Shown: positions 43,117-51,585 of the stretch, piece after piece
Layout: each line of letters starts with the position of its first letter
Numbering within the stretch: position 1 is the first letter of the stretch
Source: an uncultured Lachnospiraceae bacterium
GTDB taxonomy: Bacteria > Bacillota > Clostridia > Lachnospirales > Lachnospiraceae
Assembly: GCA_910577175.1 (NCBI GenBank)
Contig: CAJTLU010000002.1
Span: 186,001 to 250,000 of the forward strand
Direction: 5' to 3'
Length of the DNA stretch: 64,000 nucleotides
The notes under the pieces: model-generated
What the model was told of the DNA's origin: nothing
What the model saw: the letters and a program-made list of their open reading frames with translations, nothing else
The model's database searches: none
Program-made: the position numbers and the translations under genes

Positions 43117-44916
43117 ATGAAAAAAATAAGAAGTTATTTCAGAATTGTTTATTTTTTATTTCAGAGTGCCAAAAAAAATAAGATTAGATTAGAATGGGGA
43201 ATGGTAGCATTGACTCTTGTAAGATGTCTGTTGCCGTTTCCTATGATATATTTTCCTGCAGCTATTATTGAAGCATTAGTGAACAAAAGAGGGACGCCGG
43301 AGGTTCTTGGTCTCATTGTTCTTATGGTAGTTACAAGCACCGGTCTGTTGGGACTTGAAAGGTGTATTCAGAAAACCTGTAATATTATGTTAGAGAGGCT
43401 AAAAAGCCGTTTGCATGAAAACCTTTCCGAAGCAGTGATGCGGATGCCGTATGAAATAATGGAAAGTGATGCATTTATAAAAAAGGTGGAGCGTGCCAGG
43501 GTTGCAGTAAACGGTGACTTAAGCTGGTCGGTGCTTCGCGGAGTGTCCGGTCCCAGAGGGGTGAATGCAATCTGCATAGGATGTTCCAACATTTTTGTGG
43601 GAATTGTGCAGATTTTTTGTTATATCTACATATTGTCTACTTTGCACATCGGAATCGTACTTCTAATTATTGTTTCAGTTTTACTGAATTCCTTTTTATC
43701 GACGAAAAAGAAGCGGATTGATTTTTCACAGAGAGAGCGGACAAGTGAAATGTCCACAAGGATGAACACCTGTTATATGGCAATGGATGATGTAAAAATG
43801 GCAAAGGATATCAGGCTGTTTGGGATGGAACACTTTCTTATAGAAAAACATAAAGAGAACAGGAAGAATTATTTTAAAATCAGAAGAAGCTTTTTTGCTT
43901 CCTATCTCGGAATCGAGGGAAGCGCATTGTTGATAAGCGGGCTGCAGAATGTCGTAATCTATGGCTATCTTGCCTGGAATGTAGTAAAAGGAAGATTTTC
44001 CATCGGATATTTTTCCAAGTATTTTTCTACAATTATGAATTTTGTCAATAGTCTTTCTACGATAATTGAGTCGGTAGTGAACATGAATTTGTTTGGCGAA
44101 TATATGGAAGATTATTATGAAATTGTTGATAAAAAAGAAGAAGAGCAGAGCCGGAAAAAGTCTTTGCCAGAGCTTCACTCTATTGTTTTTGAAAACGTGT
44201 GGTTTATGTATCCGGGAACAACGGAATATGTGCTAAAAGACATAAATTTAACAATAGAAGCAGGCAATAAGATTTTGCTGGTAGGCCTGAATGGTGCAGG
44301 GAAGTCTACTTTGGTAAAATTGCTGTTAGGTCTGTACCAGCCTTCCAAAGGAAGAATTCTGATAGATGGAACAGATGTGAAAGAACTGGACAGAAGCGCT
44401 TACATTACATTATTTTCGGCAGTTTTTCAGGATTATATGATTTATGCAGAGTCGCTGAAGGAAAATATTATGTTTGACCGTACAGACCTTTCAAGAATGG
44501 AGGACATTATAAAGCGGCTGAAAATAAGTCAGATTTTAGAAGACAATCAGATTCAGTATGATGACAGTCTGTCAAAAGAGTTTGATTATAACGGGAAAGA
44601 ATTATCGCAGGGGCAGAAGCAAAGAATGGCGCTTGCAAGAGCCCTGTTTAAGCCTTCCCAGGTGCTGGTGCTTGACGAACCGACAGCAGCGTTAGACGCG
44701 TCGGCGGAGTATCAGCTGTACCGTGATTTTGACGAAATTGTAGACGGCAGGACAGTGTTGTATATTTCCCACAGACTGTCAGCTGCGATGCTGTGTAATA
44801 AAATTATAGTGATTAAAAAAGGCGAAATAACGGAAGAAGGTTCACATGAGCAGCTGCTTGCCCGGAGGGCGGATTATTTTGAAATGTATACAAAGCAGGC
44901 GCAGAGCTACAAATAG
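43117..44916 (+). CDS. ABC exporter half-transporter (pair subunit 1)
   Basis: A 599-residue half-transporter with six membrane segments (about 20-325) and a complete ATPase domain: Walker A (GLNGAGKST), Q-loop (FQDYMIY), signature (LSQGQKQRMALARAL), Walker B (VLVLDEPTAALD), H-loop (ISHRLS). No peptidase domain. Its partner starts 23 bases after the stop. The pair differs clearly from the exporter at 6.9-10.5 kb and more resembles the half-transporters of the AT-rich island in domain style. Substrate unknown; a peptide is plausible. Confidence 0.87.
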   Translation: MKKIRSYFRIVYFLFQSAKKNKIRLEWGMVALTLVRCLLPFPMIYFPAAIIEALVNKRGTPEVLGLIVLMVVTSTGLLGLERCIQKTCNIMLERLKSRLHENLSEAVMRMPYEIMESDAFIKKVERARVAVNGDLSWSVLRGVSGPRGVNAICIGCSNIFVGIVQIFCYIYILSTLHIGIVLLIIVSVLLNSFLSTKKKRIDFSQRERTSEMSTRMNTCYMAMDDVKMAKDIRLFGMEHFLIEKHKENRKNYFKIRRSFFASYLGIEGSALLISGLQNVVIYGYLAWNVVKGRFSIGYFSKYFSTIMNFVNSLSTIIESVVNMNLFGEYMEDYYEIVDKKEEEQSRKKSLPELHSIVFENVWFMYPGTTEYVLKDINLTIEAGNKILLVGLNGAGKSTLVKLLLGLYQPSKGRILIDGTDVKELDRSAYITLFSAVFQDYMIYAESLKENIMFDRTDLSRMEDIIKRLKISQILEDNQIQYDDSLSKEFDYNGKELSQGQKQRMALARALFKPSQVLVLDEPTAALDASAEYQLYRDFDEIVDGRTVLYISHRLSAAMLCNKIIVIKKGEITEEGSHEQLLARRADYFEMYTKQAQSYK

Positions 44917-44939
44917 AGAAAAGAGAGGAGGAAGAGGCG

Positions 44940-46709
44940 ATGCTGTCGGATGGAATCAAAGTATTAAAATATTCTTTATCTATGGTATGGAGACTACGAA
45001 AGAGTTATTTGTTTTTGCGGATTTTAATTGCTCTGTCAGAAGTAGGAGAGACCTTTTGGGGAATCCTTCTGCTCAGGGTATTAATTAGCGATATTACCGC
45101 AGGGCAGGCGACAGGAAAAATACTTACGGACGCAGTTCTTCTGTGTCTGGGAGAGGTATTTTTTAAAGGGCTTAAGATTATATTAAGCTGGATGGCAAGT
45201 ACCGGATATATAAAAATGAATGATATGTTTACTGCGAATTCACTGAAAAAGAAAATGAAATTAAAGTATTTCTTACTCGAGTCTCCTGATGTTTTAAACA
45301 AAATCGGAAATTTATGGAGAACCGACGGTATTGTATCAAACAGTGTCGAGCAGTTGTGCATTTTTATTTCAGGACTGTTTATTTTTGCAGGAAGCATTTC
45401 CATACTGAGTTCGCTGAATCCTGTGGTAGTCGTTTTATTTGTCGCGATTACGGCTGCCAATAGCGGGATTACAAAAAGAGGAATCAGGAACACAAATCGT
45501 CTGGATATGGAAAAAACGCCGGTTGACCGGAGACGGAACTACTATCTGACAAGAAGTATCAGGGCAGAGGAAGGAAAGGATGTCAGGATATTTCAATTAA
45601 ACGAGTATTATAAAAATAAAATCTGTGCTGTTAATAACAAGGTAATCGAATATGAAACGAAAAAAGAAAAAGAGAATCTGAAAATGAGGCTGGCAACGGA
45701 TTTTTTAGGAGGCGTGCAGTCCTTTTTGCTGTATTTGTATGCAACGCTTGAATATATTGCCGGCAGAATTGTAATTGCAGATTTTTTTATGTATACTGCT
45801 ACCATTGGTAAGCTTAGTAGTTCGTTTGAGCGTATGCTGACCGCCTTTCAGAGGATAGCGGCACAAAGAGAACAAATGGATAAGCTGGAAGCTTATCTGA
45901 AGCTCCCGGACGATATCTATACTGAGAATCTGACGGAGATGCCAAAGGAGTGTAAAATTGAATTTAAGGATGTTTCTTTCCGATATCCAAATACAGACCG
46001 GGATATTTTAAAGCATGTGAATCTGACAATAGAAAAGGGCGAAAAGGTGTCTGTTGTCGGGAAAAACGGAGCAGGAAAATCTACATTGATTAAGCTGATT
46101 TGCCGATTTTATCAACCGACAGAGGGAGAAATAACGCTCAATGGCAGGAATATTGAAGAATATAGCTATAATGAGTATATCAGGATGATTAGTCCTGTGT
46201 TTCAGGATTTCCAGCTGATTCCGTTTACGATACGCGATAATCTGCAGCTTGACCGGGAAATGGAAGATAGCAGAATGCTTGAATGTCTGGAAAAGGCAGA
46301 TGTAAGGGAGCGGGTAGAACGTCTGGAACAGGGACTTTCTACTTATATCGGGAAAGGGACAGGTTATAACGGCATCGATATGTCCGGCGGGGAAAAGCAG
46401 AAAATAGCGCTTGGGAGAATGTATGCAAAGGATGCCCCTGTCCTGCTATTTGATGAAGCGACCTCAGCAGTCGACCCGATTTCGGAGGATATTATCTTTA
46501 AAAATCTGAATCAGATCGGGGAACAGCATGCAGTCGTATTTATTTCGCATAGGATGTCAAATGCCCGTCTGAGCGACAAGGTGATATTTATTGCCAATAA
46601 TTGTATTGAAGAGTGTGGAAAGCATGAAGAACTGATGAGGAAGGGAGGAGGCTATGCCGAGCTGTTCCGAATGCAGGAACAGTATTATACGGATGTAACT
46701 ACGGTGTAG
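44940..46709 (+). CDS. ABC exporter half-transporter (pair subunit 2)
   Basis: A 589-residue half-transporter with six membrane segments (to about 320) and an ATPase domain: Walker A (GKNGAGKST), Q-loop (FQDFQLI), signature (MSGGEKQKIALGRMY), Walker B (VLLFDEATSAVD), H-loop (ISHRMS). The start has GAGAGGAGG upstream. Together with the previous gene it should form a heterodimer; both ATPase sites look canonical. It is followed by a clear terminator. Confidence 0.87.
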   Translation: MLSDGIKVLKYSLSMVWRLRKSYLFLRILIALSEVGETFWGILLLRVLISDITAGQATGKILTDAVLLCLGEVFFKGLKIILSWMASTGYIKMNDMFTANSLKKKMKLKYFLLESPDVLNKIGNLWRTDGIVSNSVEQLCIFISGLFIFAGSISILSSLNPVVVVLFVAITAANSGITKRGIRNTNRLDMEKTPVDRRRNYYLTRSIRAEEGKDVRIFQLNEYYKNKICAVNNKVIEYETKKEKENLKMRLATDFLGGVQSFLLYLYATLEYIAGRIVIADFFMYTATIGKLSSSFERMLTAFQRIAAQREQMDKLEAYLKLPDDIYTENLTEMPKECKIEFKDVSFRYPNTDRDILKHVNLTIEKGEKVSVVGKNGAGKSTLIKLICRFYQPTEGEITLNGRNIEEYSYNEYIRMISPVFQDFQLIPFTIRDNLQLDREMEDSRMLECLEKADVRERVERLEQGLSTYIGKGTGYNGIDMSGGEKQKIALGRMYAKDAPVLLFDEATSAVDPISEDIIFKNLNQIGEQHAVVFISHRMSNARLSDKVIFIANNCIEECGKHEELMRKGGGYAELFRMQEQYYTDVTTV

Positions 46710-46718
46710 AAAAGTCTG

Positions 46719-46751
46719 GGACTGTTGCAGAAAGCACAGTCCTGTTTTTTT
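46719..46751 (+). terminator. Intrinsic terminator of the ABC pair
   Basis: GGACTGT (46719-46725) pairs with ACAGTCC (46736-46742), followed by seven T residues (46745-46751). Confidence 0.85.
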
Positions 46752-46779
46752 GTTTGAAAGGACAAGTATGGTTCCGGAA

Positions 46780-46876
46780 CTTGAGTTTCTGCATTTTGCG
46801 TACCCTCCGTAAAGTTCCGGAGAATATTGCAAAGTCTCCGGGACTTTACGGGGTGTTAGAAAATGCGAAACTCAGG
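46780..46876. repeat. Palindromic element C
   Basis: The outer ends CTTGAGTTTCTGCATTTT (46780-46797) and AAAATGCGAAACTCAGG (46860-46876) are inverted. Nested inside, CCGTAAAGTTCCGGAGA and TCTCCGGGACTTTACGG pair over 17 positions with one wobble. It belongs to the family seen at 31432, 37121 and 63231. The rest of the gap to 47090 shows no gene. Confidence 0.8.
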
Positions 46877-47090
46877 TTTTGGAAGTATTGCTATTGTTCA
46901 CAGAATGGTTTATACTATTGTTAAATATTGTTAAATATCGGAGGACAGGATTCCGGTCGTTGTTCATAAAAAACAGATAGGAAAAGCAGGGCCGCTGGTT
47001 GTACGAAATCAGGGAAAGAGCATGATGTAAAGCGTAAGCAGGAGATTGTCTGTCTGGATTTGATAAAAAAAGAAAGGGATAGAGGTAAAT

Positions 47091-47636
47091 ATGGGAAAAA
47101 CAGAAAAATTGGGTGTATTTATCAGCCTGGTACTGCGCCATAATCCGGACGCGGCGCATATTACAGTGGATGAGCATGGATGGGCAGATGTCGAGGAACT
47201 GCTTGCCGGTATTAACGATACCGGAAGAGAAATCAATATGGAAATTCTGGAAGAGATAGTTGCAACCGATTCTAAGCAGCGGTACAGTTTCAATCAGGAT
47301 AAAACCCTGATCCGGGCAAATCAGGGACATAGCATACCGGTAGACGTTGAACTAAAGGAGCAGGAGCCGCCGGAGTTTTTATATCATGGAACTGCTGCAA
47401 GATTTCTGAATGCCATTGAAAGCGAAGGGCTGAAGCCCATGAGCCGGTTATACGTTCATTTGTCAAAGGATATTGAAACAGCCCTGAAGGTTGGCAGACG
47501 GCATGGGAATCCGGTGGTTTTGAAGGTAAACAGCGGAGATATGTACAAGGCCGGACATAGGTTCTATCTGTCAGAAAATGGCGTATGGCTGATAAAGAAA
47601 GTGGATGCGAAGTATTTAGAGAGGGTGAAGGAGTGA
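47091..47636 (+). CDS. kptA: RNA 2'-phosphotransferase (KptA/Tpt1)
   Basis: A 181-residue member of the Tpt1/KptA family, which removes an internal or terminal 2'-phosphate from RNA using NAD+. Conserved motifs seen: FISLVLRHNPDAA (N-terminal winged region), RYSFNQDKTLIRANQGHSIPVD, FLYHGTAARF, HLSKDIETALKVGRRHG and GVWLIKKV. Length is normal. Bacteria lack the classical tRNA splicing that needs this activity in yeast; its bacterial role is unclear. AGGTAAAT is the only weak ribosome site. It lies at the edge of a rearranged accessory region. Confidence 0.9.
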   Translation: MGKTEKLGVFISLVLRHNPDAAHITVDEHGWADVEELLAGINDTGREINMEILEEIVATDSKQRYSFNQDKTLIRANQGHSIPVDVELKEQEPPEFLYHGTAARFLNAIESEGLKPMSRLYVHLSKDIETALKVGRRHGNPVVLKVNSGDMYKAGHRFYLSENGVWLIKKVDAKYLERVKE

Positions 47637-47649
47637 TTAAAAAAGGGGT

Positions 47650-47880
47650 ATGCTGTATTTTACAAAAAGAGCAAAAACGGATCAATCTTTGAAAGGAATC
47701 AAGACATTATATGAAGAGAATCCGGAAAAAGCTTTACGGATATCAGAGGAAATTATAAAGAATACATATAGGACTTTAATGACGCGGGAAATGAAAGGGT
47801 GTTATGTATATTGTACGAATCAGGGTTTGGCAGAATATTTAAAAATGTGTCTGAATCGGGATGCGGAAGATAGCTTGTAA
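47650..47880 (+). pseudogene. DUF2075 helicase C-terminal fragment
   Basis: A 76-codon frame whose second half (IIKNTYRTLMTREMKGCYVYC, then LAEYLKMCL) matches, from memory, the C-terminal end of DUF2075 superfamily I helicase-like proteins. The helicase body is missing. Bases 47719-47866 recur exactly at 49895-50042. It follows kptA by 14 bases and might still be translated, but is best called a fragment. Confidence 0.65.
47719..47866 (+). repeat. Exact 148-bp direct repeat, copy 1
   Basis: Identical over 148 bases to 49895-50042, with a 2,176-base offset. It contains the DUF2075 3'-end coding segment. The copies enclose the DUF4143 ATPase and the PIN/partner genes. Confidence 0.95.
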
Positions 47881-47935
47881 ATCTGGAATTGATGAGAGCC
47901 GATGAGTACTGGTAAAGCATAGCCGTGGAGTAAAT
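47873..47935 (+). pseudogene. Internally deleted Fic gene scrap
   Basis: CTTGTAAATCTGGAATTGATGA corresponds to 51301-51322 of the intact Fic gene. It is followed directly by GAGTACTGGTAAAGCATAG, which corresponds to 51391-51409. About 65 bases are lost between the two parts. This is a decayed second Fic copy. Confidence 0.7.
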
Positions 47936-47981
47936 GTATTTGGAGGTGCAAAAGAATCTGAAATAACATTGTATCAATGAT

Positions 47982-48083
47982 GTATAGTCCGGCTAAAATT
48001 TGAATACAGCAAATATTAGCCGGACTATACTTGATTTTTGCCTTGACTTCGGCTAAAATATAATCAGAATAAAGAATAGCCGA
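47982..48083 (+). promoter_or_regulatory. Operator-like inverted repeats and promoter of the DUF4143 ATPase gene
   Basis: GTATAGTCCGGCTAA (47982-47996) and TTAGCCGGACTATAC (48016-48030) form a perfect 15-bp inverted repeat. The core CGGCTA recurs at 48050-48055 and inverted at 48076-48081 (TTCGGCTA/TAGCCGAA), flanking a -10 TATAAT at 48059-48064. Four copies of one core around a promoter suggest a repressor site. Confidence 0.65.
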
Positions 48084-48098
48084 AAGAAGGTTGCAAAT

Positions 48099-49322
48099 AT
48101 GAAGTATATAACGAGAAATCTGGAGAAGATAGTAAGCCAGGTCACAAAAGAATATCCGGTTGTGCTGGTTACCGGGCCCAGACAGGTGGGTAAGACCACC
48201 ATGCTTCAAAAATTGATGGAAGGTACTGACAGAGGATATGTCACACTGGATGACTTGAATGAAAGAGCTGTTGCAAAAACGGACCCGGAATTGTTTTTAC
48301 AGCTGCATAAGCCGCCTGTATTGATAGATGAGGTTCAGTATGCACCAGAGCTTTTTACGTATATCAAGATACATGTGGATAAAAACCATGAGCCGGGAGC
48401 CTTCTGGCTGACGGGTTCACAAGTATTCAAGCTGATGAGAGGCGTGCAGGAATCCTTGGCAGGAAGGGTAGCAGTTCTTTCCCTTACTTCCTTGTCCCAG
48501 GCAGAAATTTCCGGCGGGGAAACGGAGCCTTTTACGATTGACATGGAGGTGCTGTCAGCCAGAAAAGAAGGCAGGGAGGAGGCGGATACAAGAGGCATTT
48601 TTGAACGAATCTACAAAGGCTCTATGCCGGCAATTGTGAGTGGCGCAATCAGCAACAGCCAGATTTTTTACGGCAGTTATTTAACTACTTATATTGAGCG
48701 GGATGTAAGGGACCTGTCTGATGCCATTGATTCGTTAAAATTCCTCCGATTTATTACTGCGGTGGCGGCAAGGTGCAGTCAGATGTTAAATGTCGCAGAT
48801 ATTGCAAGAGACGCGGATATTAATCAGTTGCAGGCAAAGAACTGGTTAGGGATTCTTGAGACATTAGGAATCATTTTCTATCTTCATCCATATTCTAACA
48901 ACCTGTTAAAACGTCTTGTAAAAACACCAAAGCTATATTTTTATGATACTGGATTAGTTTGTTATCTGACCAGGTGGAATAGTGCAGAAACCTTGGAATG
49001 CGGCGCAATGAATGGCTCTATTTTGGAAAACTATGTAGTTGCTGAGATTGTGAAAACCTATTTAAACTGTGGAAAGGAACCATATCTGTACTATTATCGG
49101 GATAAGGACGCGAAAGAGATTGATATCGTGCTGGAGCATGACGGTGTGCTGAACCCGATTGAGATTAAGAAGACTTCAAATCCGGGGACAGAATTGATAA
49201 AAGTATTTGAATTGCTGGATAAGTCGTCTACGCCTCGTTCCAAGGGAGCGGTCATCTGCATGAAACCCGAGCTTAGTGCGATTGATAGGAATCATTATAT
49301 TGTACCTGTTTGGATGATTTAA
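48099..49322 (+). CDS. AAA ATPase with DUF4143 nuclease-like domain
   Basis: A 407-residue protein: N-terminal AAA_14 domain with Walker A GPRQVGKTT (26-34), Walker B VLIDEVQYAPEL and sensor WLTGSQ, and a C-terminal DUF4143 region ending in a PD-(D/E)xK-like segment (YYRDKDAKEIDIVLEHDGVLNPIEIKK). The family is widespread in gut bacteria; its function is not established. It lies between the exact 148-bp repeats and has an elaborate operator region. Base composition is slightly AT-rich. Length is normal, so the gene is probably intact. Confidence 0.87.
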   Translation: MKYITRNLEKIVSQVTKEYPVVLVTGPRQVGKTTMLQKLMEGTDRGYVTLDDLNERAVAKTDPELFLQLHKPPVLIDEVQYAPELFTYIKIHVDKNHEPGAFWLTGSQVFKLMRGVQESLAGRVAVLSLTSLSQAEISGGETEPFTIDMEVLSARKEGREEADTRGIFERIYKGSMPAIVSGAISNSQIFYGSYLTTYIERDVRDLSDAIDSLKFLRFITAVAARCSQMLNVADIARDADINQLQAKNWLGILETLGIIFYLHPYSNNLLKRLVKTPKLYFYDTGLVCYLTRWNSAETLECGAMNGSILENYVVAEIVKTYLNCGKEPYLYYYRDKDAKEIDIVLEHDGVLNPIEIKKTSNPGTELIKVFELLDKSSTPRSKGAVICMKPELSAIDRNHYIVPVWMI

Positions 49323-49417
49323 ATGGTTTTGAAAAGATAGCATAAGGCGTTAAGCTGTTCTCAGGTTTCTAAGTAGTTTATTGTTCTTGGAACTTTGGGC
49401 AACAGCTTATTGATTGT

Positions 49418-49696
49418 TTGAATGAAATACAGTTCACAACACTTGATATTACAGAAGATATTACAAATATAGCAAAGAAAATTATTGAAATGGGAATACT
49501 TACACAAAAAAGTTTTGATGACTGTCAGCATATAGGAGCAGCAGTTATAAATGAATGTGATTGTATTATTTCATGGAATTTTAAGCATATTGTAAATGTG
49601 AAGACAATTAGAGGCGTAAGGGCAATTACAAATCTGGAAGGATATAAAATGATTGAGATATGGAATCCTTCGGTGTTATTAGAAAGTGAGGAATGA
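49418..49696 (+). pseudogene. PIN-domain toxin, 5'-truncated
   Basis: A 92-codon frame. The second half (QKSFDDCQHIGAAVINECDCIISWNFKHIVN, in pieces) matches the C-terminal part of PIN-domain ribonucleases of a family usually near 150 residues, with conserved D and the SWNFKH motif. The N-terminal part with the first catalytic Asp is missing. Its stop overlaps the next start (ATGA), as in toxin-partner operons. Probably inactive. Confidence 0.6.
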
Positions 49697-49875
49697 TTAT
49701 GATTGTAAAACCAATTATCAGCCCGGATTTTACCATTGAAGATATTCATAAGATTAGGGAATATCACTATGAGCTTACAAAAGATATGACAACACAGGAA
49801 AAAATCAATTTTTATAATGAGGGTGGGAGAGCCTTTTTAAAAGAAATGGAGGAAAGAAAGCTACAGAAAGCGTAA
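49693..49875 (+). CDS. Small partner (putative antitoxin) of the PIN gene
   Basis: A 60-residue acidic/basic helical protein (IREYHYELTKDMTTQEKINFYNE, in parts) of a family I associate with PIN-domain genes in Firmicutes. It overlaps the PIN gene by 4 bases; a slightly shorter start at 49699 is equally possible. If the toxin is dead this would be an orphan antitoxin. The following 256 bases contain repeat copy 2 and no intact gene. Confidence 0.55.
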   Translation: MIMIVKPIISPDFTIEDIHKIREYHYELTKDMTTQEKINFYNEGGRAFLKEMEERKLQKA

Positions 49876-49894
49876 TAGTTATGGAAGCAGAAAA

Positions 49895-50042
49895 AATCCG
49901 GAAAAAGCTTTACGGATATCAGAGGAAATTATAAAGAATACATATAGGACTTTAATGACGCGGGAAATGAAAGGGTGTTATGTATATTGTACGAATCAGG
50001 GTTTGGCAGAATATTTAAAAATGTGTCTGAATCGGGATGCGG
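49895..50042 (+). repeat. Exact 148-bp direct repeat, copy 2 (DUF2075 scrap)
   Basis: Identical to 47719-47866. Here the DUF2075 frame is closed by GGGATAAATAG right after the repeat and has no start, so it is coding debris. Confidence 0.95.
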
Positions 50043-50131
50043 GATAAATAGATAGGACGTGGCACAAATTAACATGTGACAAAATATTTTATAGCAGGTC
50101 TATAAAACGGGATGTGAAAGGACTGTTAGGT

Positions 50132-50464
50132 ATGATAGATATCTCTCCAAAGGAACGGAATTTATTAAGTGCAATGCGGAAGCGTGCTCCGATGTTTGTG
50201 GGAGAATATTCCCTGGCTAAATTGAGTATCTTTTTAGGAGCATACAGTATAGCGTTAAAAGAGTATGGGTTGGATAATAGATATTGTATGATTCCGGAAG
50301 AATTTAATGAGTTTGTGCTTAAGAAATATAGCTTATATCCCTGTAATCGAAATTATGCTATGGTAATTTTGCAGAATATATCAGACGGGAAAGAAGCAAT
50401 CGAGATGTTCTTTCAATTGTTGGACGAATTTTTGGAAGCAAATGGTTTTGAAAGGATATCATAA
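50132..50464 (+). CDS. Hypothetical protein
   Basis: A 110-residue cytosolic protein starting MIDISPKERN, of mixed helical character (LAKLSIFLGAYSIALKEYGL) and ending DEFLEANGFERIS. I recognise no family. AGGACTGTTAGGT precedes the start only weakly; an in-frame ATG at 50114 is an alternative. Its last 28 bases (50440-50467, AATGGTTTTGAAAGGATATC onward) recur with two differences at 49321-49348 just after the ATPase stop, so a second copy of this gene's end exists there. Possibly part of a toxin-antitoxin or mobile unit. Confidence 0.5.
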   Translation: MIDISPKERNLLSAMRKRAPMFVGEYSLAKLSIFLGAYSIALKEYGLDNRYCMIPEEFNEFVLKKYSLYPCNRNYAMVILQNISDGKEAIEMFFQLLDEFLEANGFERIS

Positions 50465-50536
50465 GGCGGATACATCTAATCTCGAAAATGGACAAGCTAT
50501 TATTCCGGAAATGTATAAAGTATTGTTCCTTTTCGG

Positions 50537-50567
50537 TTGATATTATTCCGAAGGTATAGTATACTAT
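50537..50567 (+). promoter_or_regulatory. Promoter and palindromic operator of the Fic gene
   Basis: TTGATA (50537-50542) and TATACT (50560-50565) are 17 bases apart. The -10 lies within a perfect 12-base palindrome ATAGTATACTAT (50556-50567). A related block TATTATTCCGG..GTATAAAGTAT occurs about 41 bases upstream. Confidence 0.65.
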
Positions 50568-50592
50568 TTTGGAAAGTGAGGTGCGGTTCTTT

Positions 50593-51486
50593 ATGTATAT
50601 AACGGTAAAACAAGCTGCAGAAAGGTGGGGGATTTCTGACAGGCGGGTGCGCATACTATGCTCGGAAGGGAAAATAGCAGGCGTTATCCGGGAAGGGAGC
50701 AGATGGATGATTCCGTCAGATGCGAAAAAGCCGGAGGACGGAAGGGTTAAGTCAACTGAAAGCCTGTTGGCGGCGATTAACAGAAAGAAGATGGAACTGG
50801 ATTCCAGACGCCCTCTGACAAAGGGAGAATTGGAACGTCTGACAGAGGAATTTGTTGTTGAGTACACCTATAATTCCAATGCGATTGAGGGAAATACGTT
50901 GACTCTTCGTGAGACCGATATGGTTTTGCGAGGTCTGACAATTGACAGAAAGCCGTTAAAGGATCATATGGAGGCAGTCGGGCATAAAGAGGCTTTTGAG
51001 TTTGTACGGGATTTAGTAAAAGAACAGGCGCCTTTATCAGAGAGCATCATCAAACAGATTCATTATCTTGTATTGGCGGATAAGCGGGAGGACCGGGGAG
51101 TCTACAGAAGAGTTCCGGTCAGGATTATGGGTGCGAAGCATGAGCCGGTACAGCCCTATCTAATCCAACCTGAGATGGAACGATTGCTGGAGGCTTATAG
51201 AACCAGTACAGAGCATATCATTTCCCGCCTTGCACGGTTTCATATTGAATTTGAGAAGATACATCCTTTTATTGATGGAAATGGCAGAACCGGCCGGCTG
51301 CTTGTGAATCTGGAATTGATGAAAGCCAGATTCCCGCCGATTGATATTAAGTTTGCAGACCGGATTTCTTATTACAATGCGTTTGACGAGTACCAGGTAA
51401 AGCATAGTCCTGGAGCAATGGAAAAGCTGTTTGCAGGCTATGTGAATGCAAGGCTGGATAGTTACCTGATGATGTTGGAGGAATAA
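50593..51486 (+). CDS. HTH-Fic protein (AMPylase, self-inhibited class)
   Basis: A 297-residue protein. Residues 1-55 form a MerR/excisionase-like winged helix (ITVKQAAERWGISDRRVRIL). An inhibitory helix motif S95-N-A-I-E99-G (SxxxE) precedes the Fic core. The active site HPFIDGNGRTGR begins at His224. Fic enzymes transfer AMP or related groups to protein hydroxyls; the N-terminal inhibitory motif marks the self-inhibited class. The HTH and the palindrome at the promoter suggest autoregulation. The start at 50593 has GAGGTGCGG upstream. A decayed copy lies at 47873-47935. Confidence 0.88.
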   Translation: MYITVKQAAERWGISDRRVRILCSEGKIAGVIREGSRWMIPSDAKKPEDGRVKSTESLLAAINRKKMELDSRRPLTKGELERLTEEFVVEYTYNSNAIEGNTLTLRETDMVLRGLTIDRKPLKDHMEAVGHKEAFEFVRDLVKEQAPLSESIIKQIHYLVLADKREDRGVYRRVPVRIMGAKHEPVQPYLIQPEMERLLEAYRTSTEHIISRLARFHIEFEKIHPFIDGNGRTGRLLVNLELMKARFPPIDIKFADRISYYNAFDEYQVKHSPGAMEKLFAGYVNARLDSYLMMLEE

Positions 51487-51585
51487 CATATAAGGGAAGG
51501 AAAGATTTGAAAAGTGTTAAATGACGATGCCGGGGCTATCAGTAAATGCAAGATATGTTATGTACAGGGAGAATGAAATGTAACG

